64,000 nt of DNA from Nonomuraea cavernae (lineage in GTDB: Bacteria; Actinomycetota; Actinomycetes; Streptosporangiales; Streptosporangiaceae): positions 167,207-231,206 of the forward strand of contig NZ_BMNH01000005.1 in assembly GCF_014646355.1 (NCBI RefSeq), in the 5' to 3' direction. This document shows, piece by piece, positions 35,359 through 44,202 of this stretch. The notes beneath the pieces were generated by a model. It ran no database searches. It worked only from the letters and a program-made list of their open reading frames with translations, and had not been told where the DNA came from. Every line of letters begins with the position of its first letter. Position 1 is the stretch's first letter. Both the position numbers and the translations under genes were made by a program.

Positions 35359-36615
35359 TTACTGCGACCCGTGGGCCAACTTACCGTTCACGTGCGAAAT
35401 GAGAGACGAGGTTTCGAGCAGTTCGGGCGAGGCCAGCGGCCTGGGCAGGTCTTCGAGCATCTCGGGGGAGTCGAGCTCACCGTCGACAACTCCCAGATCG
35501 TGAAGTTTGCGCGCACTGACCAGGACGCGGCTTTCGAGCGATCCCACAGTCTTGTTGTACGCCTCGACCGCCCGGGTGAGCGACTTGCCCAGCGACTCTA
35601 CATTCCTACCCAGTGACGACAGCCGTTCGTACAGCTCCTTGCCCAGCTCGAACACCGCGCGGGCGTTCTCGCTGAGCGCGGCCTGCTGCCAGGCGTAGTG
35701 CGCGGTGCGCAGCATCGTGATCAGTGTGGTCGGGGTGGCGATGTGCACCCGCCTGGTCATCGCGTACTCCAGCAGACCGGGATCGCGCTCCAGCGCCGGC
35801 GCCAGGAACGCCTCGCCGGGGATGAACAGCACCACGAACTCGGGTGACGGATTGAACGCCTGCCAGTAGGTCTTGGCGGCCAGCCGGTCGACGTGCTCGC
35901 GTACGTGCCGGGCGTGCGCGTCGAGGCGGACGGTGGCCAGTGACTCGTCGGACGCCTCGGCGGCCTCCAGGTAGGCGGCCAGCGACACCTTGGAGTCGAC
36001 CACGATGTTCTTGCCGCCGGCCAGCCGCACCACCATGTCGGGCCGCATCGCGCCCTCGGTGACCTGCTCGTCGAAGTCGCAGTGGCGCTGCATCCCGGCG
36101 ATCTCGGCCACCCGGCGCAGCTGCAGCTCCCCCCACCGGCCGCGCGCCTCGGGCCGTTGCAGCGCGCGCACCAGCGCCGTGGTCTGGGAGCGCAGCTCCA
36201 CGTTGCTCTGCCGGACGAACTCCATCTGCTTGGCCAGCTCGGCGCGGGCCGCCCGCTGGCCGGACTCGGTGTCGCGCAGCTGCGCCTCGACCCGGGCGAG
36301 CGCGTCCTTCAGCGGCTCGACCAGGTGCTCGACGGCCTGCCTGCGCTGGTCGAGGTCGCCGGTCGCCTCCACGCGGCTGGCGTTGAGCCTGGTCTCGGCC
36401 AGCTCCAGGAAGCGGAGGTTGTTGACGTCGAGCGCGCGCGCCGACAGGGCCTGGAAGCGCTCGGTCAGCTGCTCCTCGACGTAGACGAGCTTGTCGGCCG
36501 ATGCCTTGGCCCGCGCGTCGGCCTCGGCCACCCGGACCGCCGCGCGAGTGCGGGCCACCAGGAACCCGATGGCGAACCCGGCGACGAGTCCGAGGAGAAG
36601 CGAGACGGCGTCCAC
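35359..36615 (-). CDS. rmuC: DNA recombination protein RmuC
   Basis: A 418-residue protein. An N-terminal TM segment (about 2-20) precedes a coiled coil (about 30-165) and the PD-(D/E)XK-like RmuC domain (about 170-385) with RGRWGELQLRRV, VDSKVSL and the FIPGEAF landmark. It limits rearrangements at inverted repeats and acts on DNA ends. GTG at 36615 was chosen because the frame upstream is unrelated. It ends 14 nt after the DUF6542 start region on the same strand. Confidence 0.92.
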   Translation of the reverse strand: MDAVSLLLGLVAGFAIGFLVARTRAAVRVAEADARAKASADKLVYVEEQLTERFQALSARALDVNNLRFLELAETRLNASRVEATGDLDQRRQAVEHLVEPLKDALARVEAQLRDTESGQRAARAELAKQMEFVRQSNVELRSQTTALVRALQRPEARGRWGELQLRRVAEIAGMQRHCDFDEQVTEGAMRPDMVVRLAGGKNIVVDSKVSLAAYLEAAEASDESLATVRLDAHARHVREHVDRLAAKTYWQAFNPSPEFVVLFIPGEAFLAPALERDPGLLEYAMTRRVHIATPTTLITMLRTAHYAWQQAALSENARAVFELGKELYERLSSLGRNVESLGKSLTRAVEAYNKTVGSLESRVLVSARKLHDLGVVDGELDSPEMLEDLPRPLASPELLETSSLISHVNGKLAHGSQ

Positions 36616-36696
36616 TCCATCGATGATTGCAGGACATCGGGCTCGGATCCGCCAGACACGCTTGCGCGGCCCCCCATCGTCACGCACAGTATCCCT

Positions 36697-37452
36697 ATGA
36701 TTACGGGGATCCGCATGGTGGTGGCACTCCTCGCGACCATCGCCATCGTGTCCGGGGTGGTGGCCGCGGCGTTGGCGCTGACCGGAGGCGGCGCCCGCAC
36801 CGGCTCGCCGGAGCCGTCGATGAGGGTGGTGTCCGCCCAGCCGCTGCGGTGGTCCCCGGGCGCCTGTGTGCGCAGGTCCGGCGACAGATATGACCTGACA
36901 GGGTGCGACAGCGGTCAGTCCGAGGTGGTGGCCGTGGCCGCCGACCCGCCGGGCCTCGGTCAGTGTCCCGACGACACCGATGACGTCGTCCGCATCGGCG
37001 ACGCCCGTACGGCCTGCGTGCGTGACTTCCGTGCTCCGCACGCGGGCGTCCCGGGCGGTGGCGGCGGGGTGCTCAGGGCCGGCGACTGCGTCGCGCTCGA
37101 CGGCCGCGAGCGGCCGTGTTCACGACCCGGCTGGTACGGCAGGGCCATCGCGGTCACCCGCGAGGCGGCCGGTTGCCCCGCGGCCACCCTCGACACGTTG
37201 ACCGCGGACGGCGTGATCTGTCTCGGCGGCGGCGGCCGGGTGCTGGAGCGCGGCATGTGCGTGTCCCGGCCCGCCCGCGACGTGGTGACCAGGTCGGCGA
37301 TCACTCGCGTGGCCTGCTCGTCCGGCCGGGCGTGGGCCCAGGTGAGGTCCTTCGAAGCGGCTCCCGCGCGCTGTCCGAAGGGGGCCGACCACTACCTGGA
37401 GAGCCGGGGGGCCTACCGGCCGGTGACCTGCCTGCGTCTGCGCAGCAAGTAA
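36697..37452 (+). CDS. Hypothetical secreted or membrane-anchored Cys-rich protein
   Basis: A 251-residue protein that I do not recognise. ATG at 36697 (an internal ATG at 36715 is possible) opens a hydrophobic segment (about 8-30) that is a signal anchor. The external part has about twelve Cys residues, several in DLTGCDSGQSE-, GDCVALDGRERPC- and CLRLRSK-like contexts, suggesting disulfides in two or three repeated modules starting GxCVxxxxxxYDLTxC. It is divergent from rmuC and precedes the ychF leader ORF. Confidence 0.7.
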   Translation: MITGIRMVVALLATIAIVSGVVAAALALTGGGARTGSPEPSMRVVSAQPLRWSPGACVRRSGDRYDLTGCDSGQSEVVAVAADPPGLGQCPDDTDDVVRIGDARTACVRDFRAPHAGVPGGGGGVLRAGDCVALDGRERPCSRPGWYGRAIAVTREAAGCPAATLDTLTADGVICLGGGGRVLERGMCVSRPARDVVTRSAITRVACSSGRAWAQVRSFEAAPARCPKGADHYLESRGAYRPVTCLRLRSK

Positions 37453-37463
37453 ACTCGCTGCAC

Positions 37464-37538
37464 GTGAGCGAGCGTAGCGAGGCAACCATCCAACACTGCA
37501 GCCCAGGGCGCGTGCGGCCGGTTAAGGAGGAGGCATGA
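37464..37538 (+). CDS. Short upstream ORF coupled to ychF (24 codons)
   Basis: GTG at 37464 starts MSERSEATIQ and ends at 37538, overlapping the ychF ATG as ATGA. TAAACT at 37450-37455, overlapping the preceding stop, lies 8 nt before the GTG, so the ORF may be leaderless. Its start lies in the GTGAGCGAGCGTAGCGAGG motif, which recurs at gene starts in some actinobacterial genomes. Translation of ychF could be coupled to it. Confidence 0.4.
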   Translation: MSERSEATIQHCSPGRVRPVKEEA

Positions 37539-38614
37539 GCCTCTCGATCGGCATCGTCGGCCTGCCCAACGTCGGCAAGTCGACGCTCTTCAACGCGTTG
37601 ACCAAGACCGGCAACGCGCTCGCCGCCAACTACCCGTTCGCCACCATCGAGCCCAACGTGGGCATCGTGGGCGTTCCCGATGATCGGCTGCCGGTGCTGG
37701 CCGGGATCTTCGGCTCGGCCAAGGTCCTGCCTGCCAAGGTGGAGTTCGTCGACATCGCGGGCCTGGTCAAGGGCGCCTCCGAGGGGCAGGGGCGGGGCAA
37801 CCAGTTCCTCGCCAACATCCGCGACACCGACGCGATCTGCCAGGTGATCCGGGTCTTCGGCGACCCCGACGTGACGCACGTCGACGGCGAGATCTCCCCC
37901 AAGCGCGACATCGAGACGATCAACACCGAGTTGATCATGGCCGACCTGCAGACGGTCGAGAAGGCCGTTCCGCGCCTGCAGAAGGAGGCGCGCAACAACA
38001 AGGACAAGAAGGCCGCGCTGGAGGCCGCCGAAGAGGCTCTGAAGGTCCTGGAGACCGGCAAGACCATCTTCGAGAGCGGTCTGCTCGACCGCGAGGAGCT
38101 GCGCGAGCTCCACCTGCTGACGGCCAAGCCGTTCCTCTACGTCTTCAACCTCGACGCCGACGAGCTGATCGACACGGCGCTGCGCGAGCAGCTGTCTACC
38201 CTGGTCGCCCCGGCTGAGGCGGTCTTCCTCGACGCCAAGATCGAGTCCGAGTTGGTCGAGCTCGACGAGGAGGAGGCGCTGGAGTTGCTGCAGTCGGTGG
38301 GCCAGGACGAGTCGGGCCTGTCGCAGCTCGCCAGGGTCGGCTTCGAGACGCTCGGTCTGCAGACCTACCTGACGGCCGGCCCCAAGGAGACCAGGGCCTG
38401 GACGATCCGCAAGGGAGCCACCGCCCCCGAGGCGGCCGGTGTGATCCACACCGACTTCCAGCGCGGTTTCATCAAGGCCGAGGTGGTCTCGTTCGACGAC
38501 CTGGTCGAGGCCGGTTCGATCGCCGCCGCGCGTTCGGCGGGCAAGGCGCGCATCGAGGGCAAGGACTACGTCATGCGCGACGGCGACGTGGTCGAGTTCC
38601 GGTTCAACGTGTAG
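37535..38614 (+). CDS. ychF: Redox-regulated ATPase YchF
   Basis: A 359-residue Obg-family P-loop protein that hydrolyses ATP rather than GTP and binds ribosomes. G1 is GLPNVGKSTLFNALT at about 8-22; DIAGLVKGASEGQGRGNQFL follows (G3 region). The C-terminal TGS domain ends GDVVEFRFNV. ATG at 37535 follows AAGGAGGAGG. It closes the syntenic core block, matching Rv1112 in M. tuberculosis. Confidence 0.97.
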   Translation: MSLSIGIVGLPNVGKSTLFNALTKTGNALAANYPFATIEPNVGIVGVPDDRLPVLAGIFGSAKVLPAKVEFVDIAGLVKGASEGQGRGNQFLANIRDTDAICQVIRVFGDPDVTHVDGEISPKRDIETINTELIMADLQTVEKAVPRLQKEARNNKDKKAALEAAEEALKVLETGKTIFESGLLDREELRELHLLTAKPFLYVFNLDADELIDTALREQLSTLVAPAEAVFLDAKIESELVELDEEEALELLQSVGQDESGLSQLARVGFETLGLQTYLTAGPKETRAWTIRKGATAPEAAGVIHTDFQRGFIKAEVVSFDDLVEAGSIAAARSAGKARIEGKDYVMRDGDVVEFRFNV

Positions 38615-38620
38615 GGCGGG

Positions 38621-39808
38621 TCAGCGGACCAGCGCGCGGCGCAGGCACCAGCTGCCGAGCGCGAAGAGCACCGCCGCGTAGCCGGCCAGGACACCGAGCT
38701 GGGACGAGATGCCGGGCAGGTCGGCGTCGTGCCGCACCAGCTCGGCGAAGCCGTCGTAGCCCCAGGCGTGCGGGGTGAGGTGGGCGATCGTCCGCAGGGT
38801 GCCCTCGAAGGAGTCGAGCGGCACCATGGTGCCGCCGAGCGCGCCGAGACCGAGCCCCAGGATCACCGACACGGAGATCGCCACGCCCTCGTTGCCGACC
38901 AGCGCTCCCAGGAGCGTCGCCGCGCCTCCTCCCACCAGTGCGAACAGGATCACCATCGCGGCGGCGCCGAGCGGATCGCCCCAGTCGACCCCGAACAGCA
39001 CGGCCGAGCCCAGCATGATCAGCAGGCTCTGGAGGAGGGCGATGGCCAGCCGCCCGGCCGCCTCTCCCGCGACGATGGTCCTGGCGGGCGTCGGCGAGGC
39101 GTACATCCTGCGGGAGATGCCGAGCCGACGGGTCTGGACCAGCCCGATCGAGGCGGTCAACGCCGTCAGGAAGGTGTAGAGCAGCAGCAGAGGCGGCGCG
39201 GAGAAGGCGAACTGGCCGAACCCGGGTGGGATCTCGCTCCGCCCGACGGTGACCACCTTCACGTCCACCCCGGCGTTGCCCGAGGCCAGGCGCAGGCTCT
39301 CGTCGAAGGCGGAGGCGGCTCCGGCGTCCGCTCCTGCGTCCGCTCTGCCTGCCGTGCCGCCTTCCGCGGCGCCGAACTGGGCCGCCTTCAGCACGGCGGC
39401 TTCCCGTGAGACCGCCCACCGCACCCGGCTGCCCAGGTCCGCGGCCGCGGGGTCACCGGGGCGGCTCACGTATCTGACTTCCGCCCGGCCGCCGGCGCGG
39501 AGCGTGGCCTCGTACCCGGCGGGGATCACCAGTCCGCCGTGCAGCCGGCCGCGTTCGACGTCGGCGAGCAGGCGTTCCTCGCTGCCGAACCGGGCGACCT
39601 GGATGCTCGGCGAGCCGAGGGAGGTGGCCAGCCGGTCGGCGAGCGGCGTCGTGCCGCCGGCGACCCCGACGTGCAGTTGACGGCCGCCGCCGAACAACAG
39701 TCCCATCAGGAAGATCATCACGAACGGAGTGATGATCACGAAGAAGATGTTGCTCCGGTCCCGGAAGAGCCGGCGCACGTTGAGAAGCGCGATGGCGAGC
39801 GGTTTCAT
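38621..39808 (-). CDS. ABC-2 type transporter permease
   Basis: A 395-residue permease. TM1 (about 20-42) is followed by a large extracellular loop (about 45-205) and five C-terminal TM segments (about 210-390) as in YhgE/Pip or ABC2_membrane_3 exporters. Landmarks are FFVIITPFVMIFLMG and LTPHAWGYDGFAELV. ATG at 39808 has AAAGGA 6 nt upstream. It is the last gene of the ATPase-permease-permease operon. Confidence 0.88.
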   Translation of the reverse strand: MKPLAIALLNVRRLFRDRSNIFFVIITPFVMIFLMGLLFGGGRQLHVGVAGGTTPLADRLATSLGSPSIQVARFGSEERLLADVERGRLHGGLVIPAGYEATLRAGGRAEVRYVSRPGDPAAADLGSRVRWAVSREAAVLKAAQFGAAEGGTAGRADAGADAGAASAFDESLRLASGNAGVDVKVVTVGRSEIPPGFGQFAFSAPPLLLLYTFLTALTASIGLVQTRRLGISRRMYASPTPARTIVAGEAAGRLAIALLQSLLIMLGSAVLFGVDWGDPLGAAAMVILFALVGGGAATLLGALVGNEGVAISVSVILGLGLGALGGTMVPLDSFEGTLRTIAHLTPHAWGYDGFAELVRHDADLPGISSQLGVLAGYAAVLFALGSWCLRRALVR

Positions 39809-39820
39809 CGGATGTCCTTT

Positions 39821-39857
39821 GCTGGAGACCCGGGCTTCAGCCCTGGGGGGTGAGTCA
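39821..39857. mobile_element. IS200/IS605-type end relic (TTCA-loop hairpin)
   Basis: GCTGGAGACCC begins a hairpin with stem CCCGGGC / GCCCTGGG (39829-39835 with 39840-39847, one bulged T), a TTCA loop (39836-39839), then GTGAGTCAC. The same GCTGGAGACCC plus TTCA-loop pattern occurs before tnpB at 63587. It lies in the 46-bp gap between two permease genes, with no tnpA/tnpB nearby. Confidence 0.5.
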
Positions 39858-41015
39858 CGTGCGGGTCATCCCGCCGACACGGGTCAGGGCGAGCCCGCCG
39901 GTGGCGGCGGCGATGGCGAGCAGGACGAGGACCGGCGTCAGCAGCGCGCCGGGCGACAGACCGGCTGCCAGGTCGGCCAGACCGGTCAGAAACCACCGGT
40001 GCGGCGTGAGATGGCTCGCCACCTCCAGCACGCCGAGCTGGGGGATCGGGAACAGGGCGCCGCCGAAGACACCGAGAACCATGGCGACCACGGATATCCG
40101 GTTGGCGGCCTGTTCGGAGGTGTTGGAGAAGCCGGCGACCGCCGCCGCGATGCCGGTCACGGCCAGCACGCCGGCGATGACGAGGGCCACGACACCGAGC
40201 GGCGGCCCCCATCGGGCGCCCATCAGCCAGGTGGAGGCGGCCACGACCACGGCCATGCTCATCAGGCCGATGAGAATCCCGCATAGCGCCTTGCCGCCCA
40301 GGACCGCGGCCCGGGGGACCGGAGCGGCGAGGACCCGGGCCAGCACCCGCGAGCGCCGCTCCTCGAAGACGGCGGCCATGACGAACATGGCGACGAAGAA
40401 CTGGAAGAAGATCGCCATCCCGGCGGCGTGGTAGGTGGCCGTGTCGAGCTGGCGACGGGTCGCGGAGGTGTCGGAGACCAGCGTCAGGGGCGCGGCCACC
40501 TCCTGCGCGCGTCGGGCGAGGCGGCTGTCCCGTTCCTCGTCCACCGGCAGGCCGCGTGAGGCGGCGAGCACGGCCAGCCGGATCGACTGCCGTTCCATCG
40601 CGAAGGCCTGAGCCATCTCCCTGGCGACCTGTACGGCGATCGGGGCGTGCGCGCCGCCGATCACCTCCGGCGTGGTGGCCGAGGAGAAACCGGCTGGGAT
40701 CACGAACACCGCGTCGGCCTCCTTCCGCTCCAGCAGGCGGGCACCGTCCTGGACGGAGGAGACCCGCTGGAGGCTGACGGTGCCGCGCCGCTCCAGGGGT
40801 TCGAGCACCTGCCCGACGAAGGCCGTGGCGTCGGGGCCGCGGTCGAGGTCGGCGACCGCGTACCGGGCGTTGAAGCGGCTGCCGTCGCCGCCGCCGAGCA
40901 TCAGACTGAACAGGAAGGCCAGGCCGAGCGGCAGGAGGACGCCGAAGAGCAGGAGCGTGCTGTCACGTGAGCGCTGCCGGAGATCCTTGAGGAGGATGGC
41001 CATGACGGGAGGCAT
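39855..41015 (-). CDS. ABC-2 type transporter permease
   Basis: A 386-residue permease with the same architecture as its partner: TM1 (about 18-40), a 150-residue external loop, then five TM segments from about 195. FEERRSRVLARVLAAPV and LTPHRWFLTGL are family landmarks. ATG at 41015 has GAGGAG 7 nt upstream. It follows the ATPase gene with an 11-bp gap, and the two permeases probably form a heterodimer. Confidence 0.9.
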   Translation of the reverse strand: MPPVMAILLKDLRQRSRDSTLLLFGVLLPLGLAFLFSLMLGGGDGSRFNARYAVADLDRGPDATAFVGQVLEPLERRGTVSLQRVSSVQDGARLLERKEADAVFVIPAGFSSATTPEVIGGAHAPIAVQVAREMAQAFAMERQSIRLAVLAASRGLPVDEERDSRLARRAQEVAAPLTLVSDTSATRRQLDTATYHAAGMAIFFQFFVAMFVMAAVFEERRSRVLARVLAAPVPRAAVLGGKALCGILIGLMSMAVVVAASTWLMGARWGPPLGVVALVIAGVLAVTGIAAAVAGFSNTSEQAANRISVVAMVLGVFGGALFPIPQLGVLEVASHLTPHRWFLTGLADLAAGLSPGALLTPVLVLLAIAAATGGLALTRVGGMTRT

Positions 41016-41026
41016 CGGTCGGCTCC

Positions 41027-41965
41027 TCAATCCCGCAGTGCTTTGCCGGTGATGTGCAGGAAGACCGATTCGAGGTCCGGCTCGCGCACCTCGACCGACC
41101 GCACCTCCACCCCCGCCTCGCCCAGCGCGCCGATGATCGCGGGTAACAGGCTGCGCGCCTCGTTCACGATCAGCTCCAGGTCGCCGTCCTCGCCGCCCGC
41201 CTTCAACACCCCCGGAAGGTCCCGCAGAGTGGGTACGGCTCGCGCCGCTCCGTCCGCGACCCGCAGGATGACCCGGTCGTGCTCGTCCAGCAGGCCGACC
41301 AGTTCCCGGCGCGTCCCCTCGGCCAGCATGTGGCCGGCGTCCACGATGCCCACCCGGTCGCACAGCCGTTCGGCCTCCTCCATGTAGTGCGTCGTGTAGA
41401 GGGTGGCCACGCCCTCGGCCGCCAGGCGCTGGACGCTCTCCAGGATCGCGTTGCGGCTGTGCGGGTCGACGCCGGCGGTGGGCTCGTCCAGCACCAGCAG
41501 GCGTGGCCGGTTGAGCAGCCCGATGGCGATGTTGAGCCGGCGCATCATGCCGCCGGAGTACTTCGTTACGGCCTCGTCCGCGCGCTCGTGCAGCTCGACG
41601 AGCTCGAGCACCTCCGTGATCCGCATTCTCGCGGGGCGGGCGGTCAGGCCGTACAGGTGCCCGAAGAAGCGCAGGTTCTCCCTGGCCGTCAGGTCCGGGT
41701 ACAGGGCCAGCTCCTGCGGCACGTACCCGATCAGTGCCTTGGTCTTCACGGACGTCACGTCGTGCCGCAGACCGTCGATCAGCACCTCGCCGCCGTCGCG
41801 GTCGAGGACGCCCACGACCATCGAGATCGTCGTGGTCTTGCCCGCGCCGTTGGGGCCGAGGAGTCCGTAGGTCTCGCCCTCCTCGACGGCGAAGCTCATG
41901 TGGTCGACGGCGAGGAGGTCGCCGTAGCGCTTGGTCAGGTCGGTGATCTCCAGGACTGGCATCAT
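41027..41965 (-). CDS. ABC transporter ATP-binding protein (drug/lipid exporter type)
   Basis: A 312-residue ATPase. Walker A GPNGAGKTTT is at about 37-46, Q-loop VPQELALYP, signature YSGGMMRRLNIA, Walker B RLLVLDEPTAGVDP and switch His in TTHYMEE. The C-terminal 80 residues form the DrrA-like extension. ATG at 41965. It is first in an operon with two ABC-2 permeases; an 11-bp inverted repeat covers the promoter. Export of a lipid or antibiotic-like compound is the family norm. Confidence 0.95.
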   Translation of the reverse strand: MMPVLEITDLTKRYGDLLAVDHMSFAVEEGETYGLLGPNGAGKTTTISMVVGVLDRDGGEVLIDGLRHDVTSVKTKALIGYVPQELALYPDLTARENLRFFGHLYGLTARPARMRITEVLELVELHERADEAVTKYSGGMMRRLNIAIGLLNRPRLLVLDEPTAGVDPHSRNAILESVQRLAAEGVATLYTTHYMEEAERLCDRVGIVDAGHMLAEGTRRELVGLLDEHDRVILRVADGAARAVPTLRDLPGVLKAGGEDGDLELIVNEARSLLPAIIGALGEAGVEVRSVEVREPDLESVFLHITGKALRD

Positions 41966-41976
41966 GGCCCTTTCGT

Positions 41977-42010
41977 TCTCTGGTTCACTACACTAGTAAT
42001 GAACCAGAGA
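41977..42010. promoter_or_regulatory. Perfect 11-bp inverted-repeat operator of the ABC operon
   Basis: TCTCTGGTTCA at 41977-41987 and its exact complement TGAACCAGAGA at 42000-42010 flank CTACACTAGTAA. The inner core TACACTAGTA resembles sites of YtrA-type GntR repressors of ABC exporters. The site starts 11 bp upstream of the ATPase ATG and overlaps its promoter. No regulator gene is adjacent. Confidence 0.65.
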
Positions 42011-42126
42011 GGCCAGGAAAAGTCCAGCGGGCATTGTCTGATTCCGGGACAGATGAGACGTCAACCACCGTGCTCCCCCGCGCGTCGAATCGTCACGGCG
42101 TTCACGCTGACTCGGGAGGCCCCCTC

Positions 42127-42441
42127 ATGATCCGTCGCATCATCCAGAAACGACGTCCCGCCCCGTCACTGGCGGGCATCAGCCTCGAAGAGGAGCTCGC
42201 CCTGCTCAGGGTCGAGCTCATGTACGGCCTGCGCGTCAACCGCGAGGCCTACCTGCGAAGGAAGGTGGACGAGCGAGAGGAGCTCGCGTCGCGGTTGCGT
42301 GAGCGCGACGCCACCGCGATGCTCGCCGACCTGCGTGGCTCGCTCGAGCGGGCGCTGCCACGCAACGGGCCGGCGGCGCCCGTGGTGGACCTGCGCAGCA
42401 GAAGGCAGCCGACCTCCCTTCAGGATCCCGAGCCGGCCTGA
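42127..42441 (+). CDS. Hypothetical small cytoplasmic protein
   Basis: A 104-residue basic/acidic helical protein that I do not recognise. ATG at 42127 has GGGAGG 7 nt upstream. Residues 15-75 (ISLEEELALLRVELMYG, then RRKVDEREELASRLRER) are predicted long helices, perhaps a coiled coil; the last 30 residues are Pro/Arg-rich. It is divergent from the ABC operon and shares its operator-bearing region. A strong terminator follows. Confidence 0.65.
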   Translation: MIRRIIQKRRPAPSLAGISLEEELALLRVELMYGLRVNREAYLRRKVDEREELASRLRERDATAMLADLRGSLERALPRNGPAAPVVDLRSRRQPTSLQDPEPA

Positions 42442-42456
42442 CCACGCCGTACGGAC

Positions 42457-42487
42457 CGGCCGCATGCCCTCGGCGGGTATGCGGCCG
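42457..42487. terminator. Terminator hairpin after the small gene
   Basis: CGGCCGCAT (42457-42465) pairs with ATGCGGCCG (42479-42487), a perfect 9-bp stem 16 nt after the stop. No strong T tract follows. Confidence 0.7.
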
Positions 42488-42800
42488 CTCGCGTCTTATA
42501 CCAAATGCGTAGTTCGGGACAGTCCCTACGCCAATCGGACAGGAATGTCTGGCCGGCGGGTAATGCGGTCAGGCGTCTGGCCTGGCCAAATGCCAATTGG
42601 GGATGATTGTGGAGGTACTGGGCACTCCTTCGCGTCATGCGTACTCGGTTTGCCCCCGGACGGCGATGCCTGCAGCATGGGCGTGGCTTTCCTGGAACAA
42701 TGGCGGAGACCGGATAGGGTGACTGCTTCACCACGGATGATGGGGATCGGCAACGGACGACACCGCGCCAGCCGGGGGGACGGGCGCGAGCGGAGGCGTG
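42488..42800 (+). promoter_or_regulatory. 313-bp upstream region of the secretion-like cluster
   Basis: It holds no supportable gene. Its composition is less GC-rich than the rest, with CTTATACCAAATGCG near 42495 and AATGCCAATTGGGG near 42590 (CCAATTGG palindrome), and ends with GGAGG 4 nt before the ATG at 42801. It should contain the promoter of the Tcp-like cluster; I could not choose one -10/-35 pair. Confidence 0.4.
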
Positions 42801-43820
42801 ATGGCTCGTAGGTCAACCGTCCAGCACGGTCCTCGGATCGCTGGCGACCCCGAGCTTTCGGCACGCCCGGACATGGCCGACTACGACGCGCCGCCGCCGC
42901 GCAGGTCGCGGCGGGGCTGGTCGGGCGGCGGCGGGCGCTGGCTGGTCTGGATGGGGCGCATCATTCTTTGGGCGCTTATCGTGGTTATCGTCGTTAATGG
43001 GGTCCGTGCCCCATTTGAGAGGTTTACTCAGCAGGAGGCCGCGGCGCCGAATGGCGTCGTCGACGTCCACCACGGATTCCCGGTCGACCGGGGCATGGCG
43101 TTCGCCGCACAGTTCGCCGGCGTTTATCTGAATTTCAACCCGGCCGACGCCGCGAGCAGGGCGGGCAAACTCGAGGCGTTCCTGGCCGAGGGCATGTCGC
43201 CCCAGCTGGGCTGGGACGGCAATGGCAAGCTGTCGGCCGTGGCCATTCAGCCCTACGACATCCGGGCCGACGATGCCAGCAACGCCGTCGTCACGGTGTC
43301 CTTCCAGTCGGGGGCGCGCAGGCTCATGCTGTCCGTCCCGATCTACTACTCGGGTGACGACGATGACGGCGGCAGGTTCGTGGTGTCCGGCCGGCCCGCC
43401 ATCCTGCCCGCGCCCGCACCGGCCGACCTGCCCCAGATCGCCGAGCCGGAGGGTGACGACGTCGCCGCCGCCGAGCTCAAGCCCCAGCTGGAGGGGTTCT
43501 TCAAGGCGTACGCCTCGGGTGACACCGCGGGGCTGCAGCGCTACCTCGCCGTCGGCAAGAGCCTGCCGAGCTTCGGCGGCGCGTTCACGTTCGGCGGGCT
43601 TCAGGAGCTGGTGGTGCCTGTGGGGGGTGCCACGCGAGAGATCAAGGCAGTGGTGGTGTGGGTCGTGCCGACCGGCGCGGCGCCACCGACCGACCCCAAC
43701 GCCACGGACCCGAGCGAGGTGGCCGGCCGCCTTGAGCAGGCCTACCACCTCACCGTCGAGAAGCAGGGCGACAAGTGGTACGTCAACGACATCCGCGGCG
43801 CCGGTCGGGCTGTTGGGTAG
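42801..43820 (+). CDS. TcpC/VirB8-like conjugal transfer protein
   Basis: A 339-residue bitopic membrane protein. A basic Arg/Gly-rich cytoplasmic tail (1-45) precedes one TM segment (about 46-68); the external part holds two NTF2-like domains (about 85-205 and 225-335), the layout of TcpC in clostridial Tcp conjugation and of VirB8. KQGDKWYVNDIRG near the end is typical of NTF2-like folds. ATG at 42801 has GGAGG 4 nt upstream. It is the first gene of the cluster, 45 nt before the small membrane protein. Confidence 0.75.
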   Translation: MARRSTVQHGPRIAGDPELSARPDMADYDAPPPRRSRRGWSGGGGRWLVWMGRIILWALIVVIVVNGVRAPFERFTQQEAAAPNGVVDVHHGFPVDRGMAFAAQFAGVYLNFNPADAASRAGKLEAFLAEGMSPQLGWDGNGKLSAVAIQPYDIRADDASNAVVTVSFQSGARRLMLSVPIYYSGDDDDGGRFVVSGRPAILPAPAPADLPQIAEPEGDDVAAAELKPQLEGFFKAYASGDTAGLQRYLAVGKSLPSFGGAFTFGGLQELVVPVGGATREIKAVVVWVVPTGAAPPTDPNATDPSEVAGRLEQAYHLTVEKQGDKWYVNDIRGAGRAVG

Positions 43821-43865
43821 ACGTACGACCACGCTGCTGATCGGCACCCCCCGGGAGGACAAGAA

Positions 43866-44147
43866 GTGATCTTGAAGACCGTAGTGCTCAACCTGATCGA
43901 AATGACGCCGTCACCCGCTCCGACCGGCGTCAACACCGAAGGACTCGCCAGCTTCCTGCGCGCGTTCTTCGCCCCGCTCTTCCTCGTCGTCGTCTCGGTG
44001 GTCGCGCTCTTCTTCCTCTTCACGCGTGAGATCACCCGATTCGTGCAGTTCCTCATTCTGGCCGTGGCCATCGGCGTGATCTTCTACGTTCCCAACATTA
44101 TCGAGGTGACGGCGAAGGCAATCGCGGGCGCATTGGGCATCAAGTAA
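43866..44147 (+). CDS. Small two-TM protein, VirB2/TcpD-like
   Basis: A 93-residue protein with two hydrophobic helices (about 36-56 and 60-90) separated by a short basic loop (TREITR). GTG at 43866 has GGGAGG upstream. Size, topology and position between a VirB8-like and a TcpE-like gene suggest a pilin-like or channel subunit (VirB2/TcpD role). Homology is not visible by eye. Confidence 0.6.
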   Translation: MILKTVVLNLIEMTPSPAPTGVNTEGLASFLRAFFAPLFLVVVSVVALFFLFTREITRFVQFLILAVAIGVIFYVPNIIEVTAKAIAGALGIK

Positions 44148-44202
44148 GGGGTTGGGACCGCTCCGCGGCGGTCATGAACGAGCGGGTGGAGAGGAGGACC
44201 GC

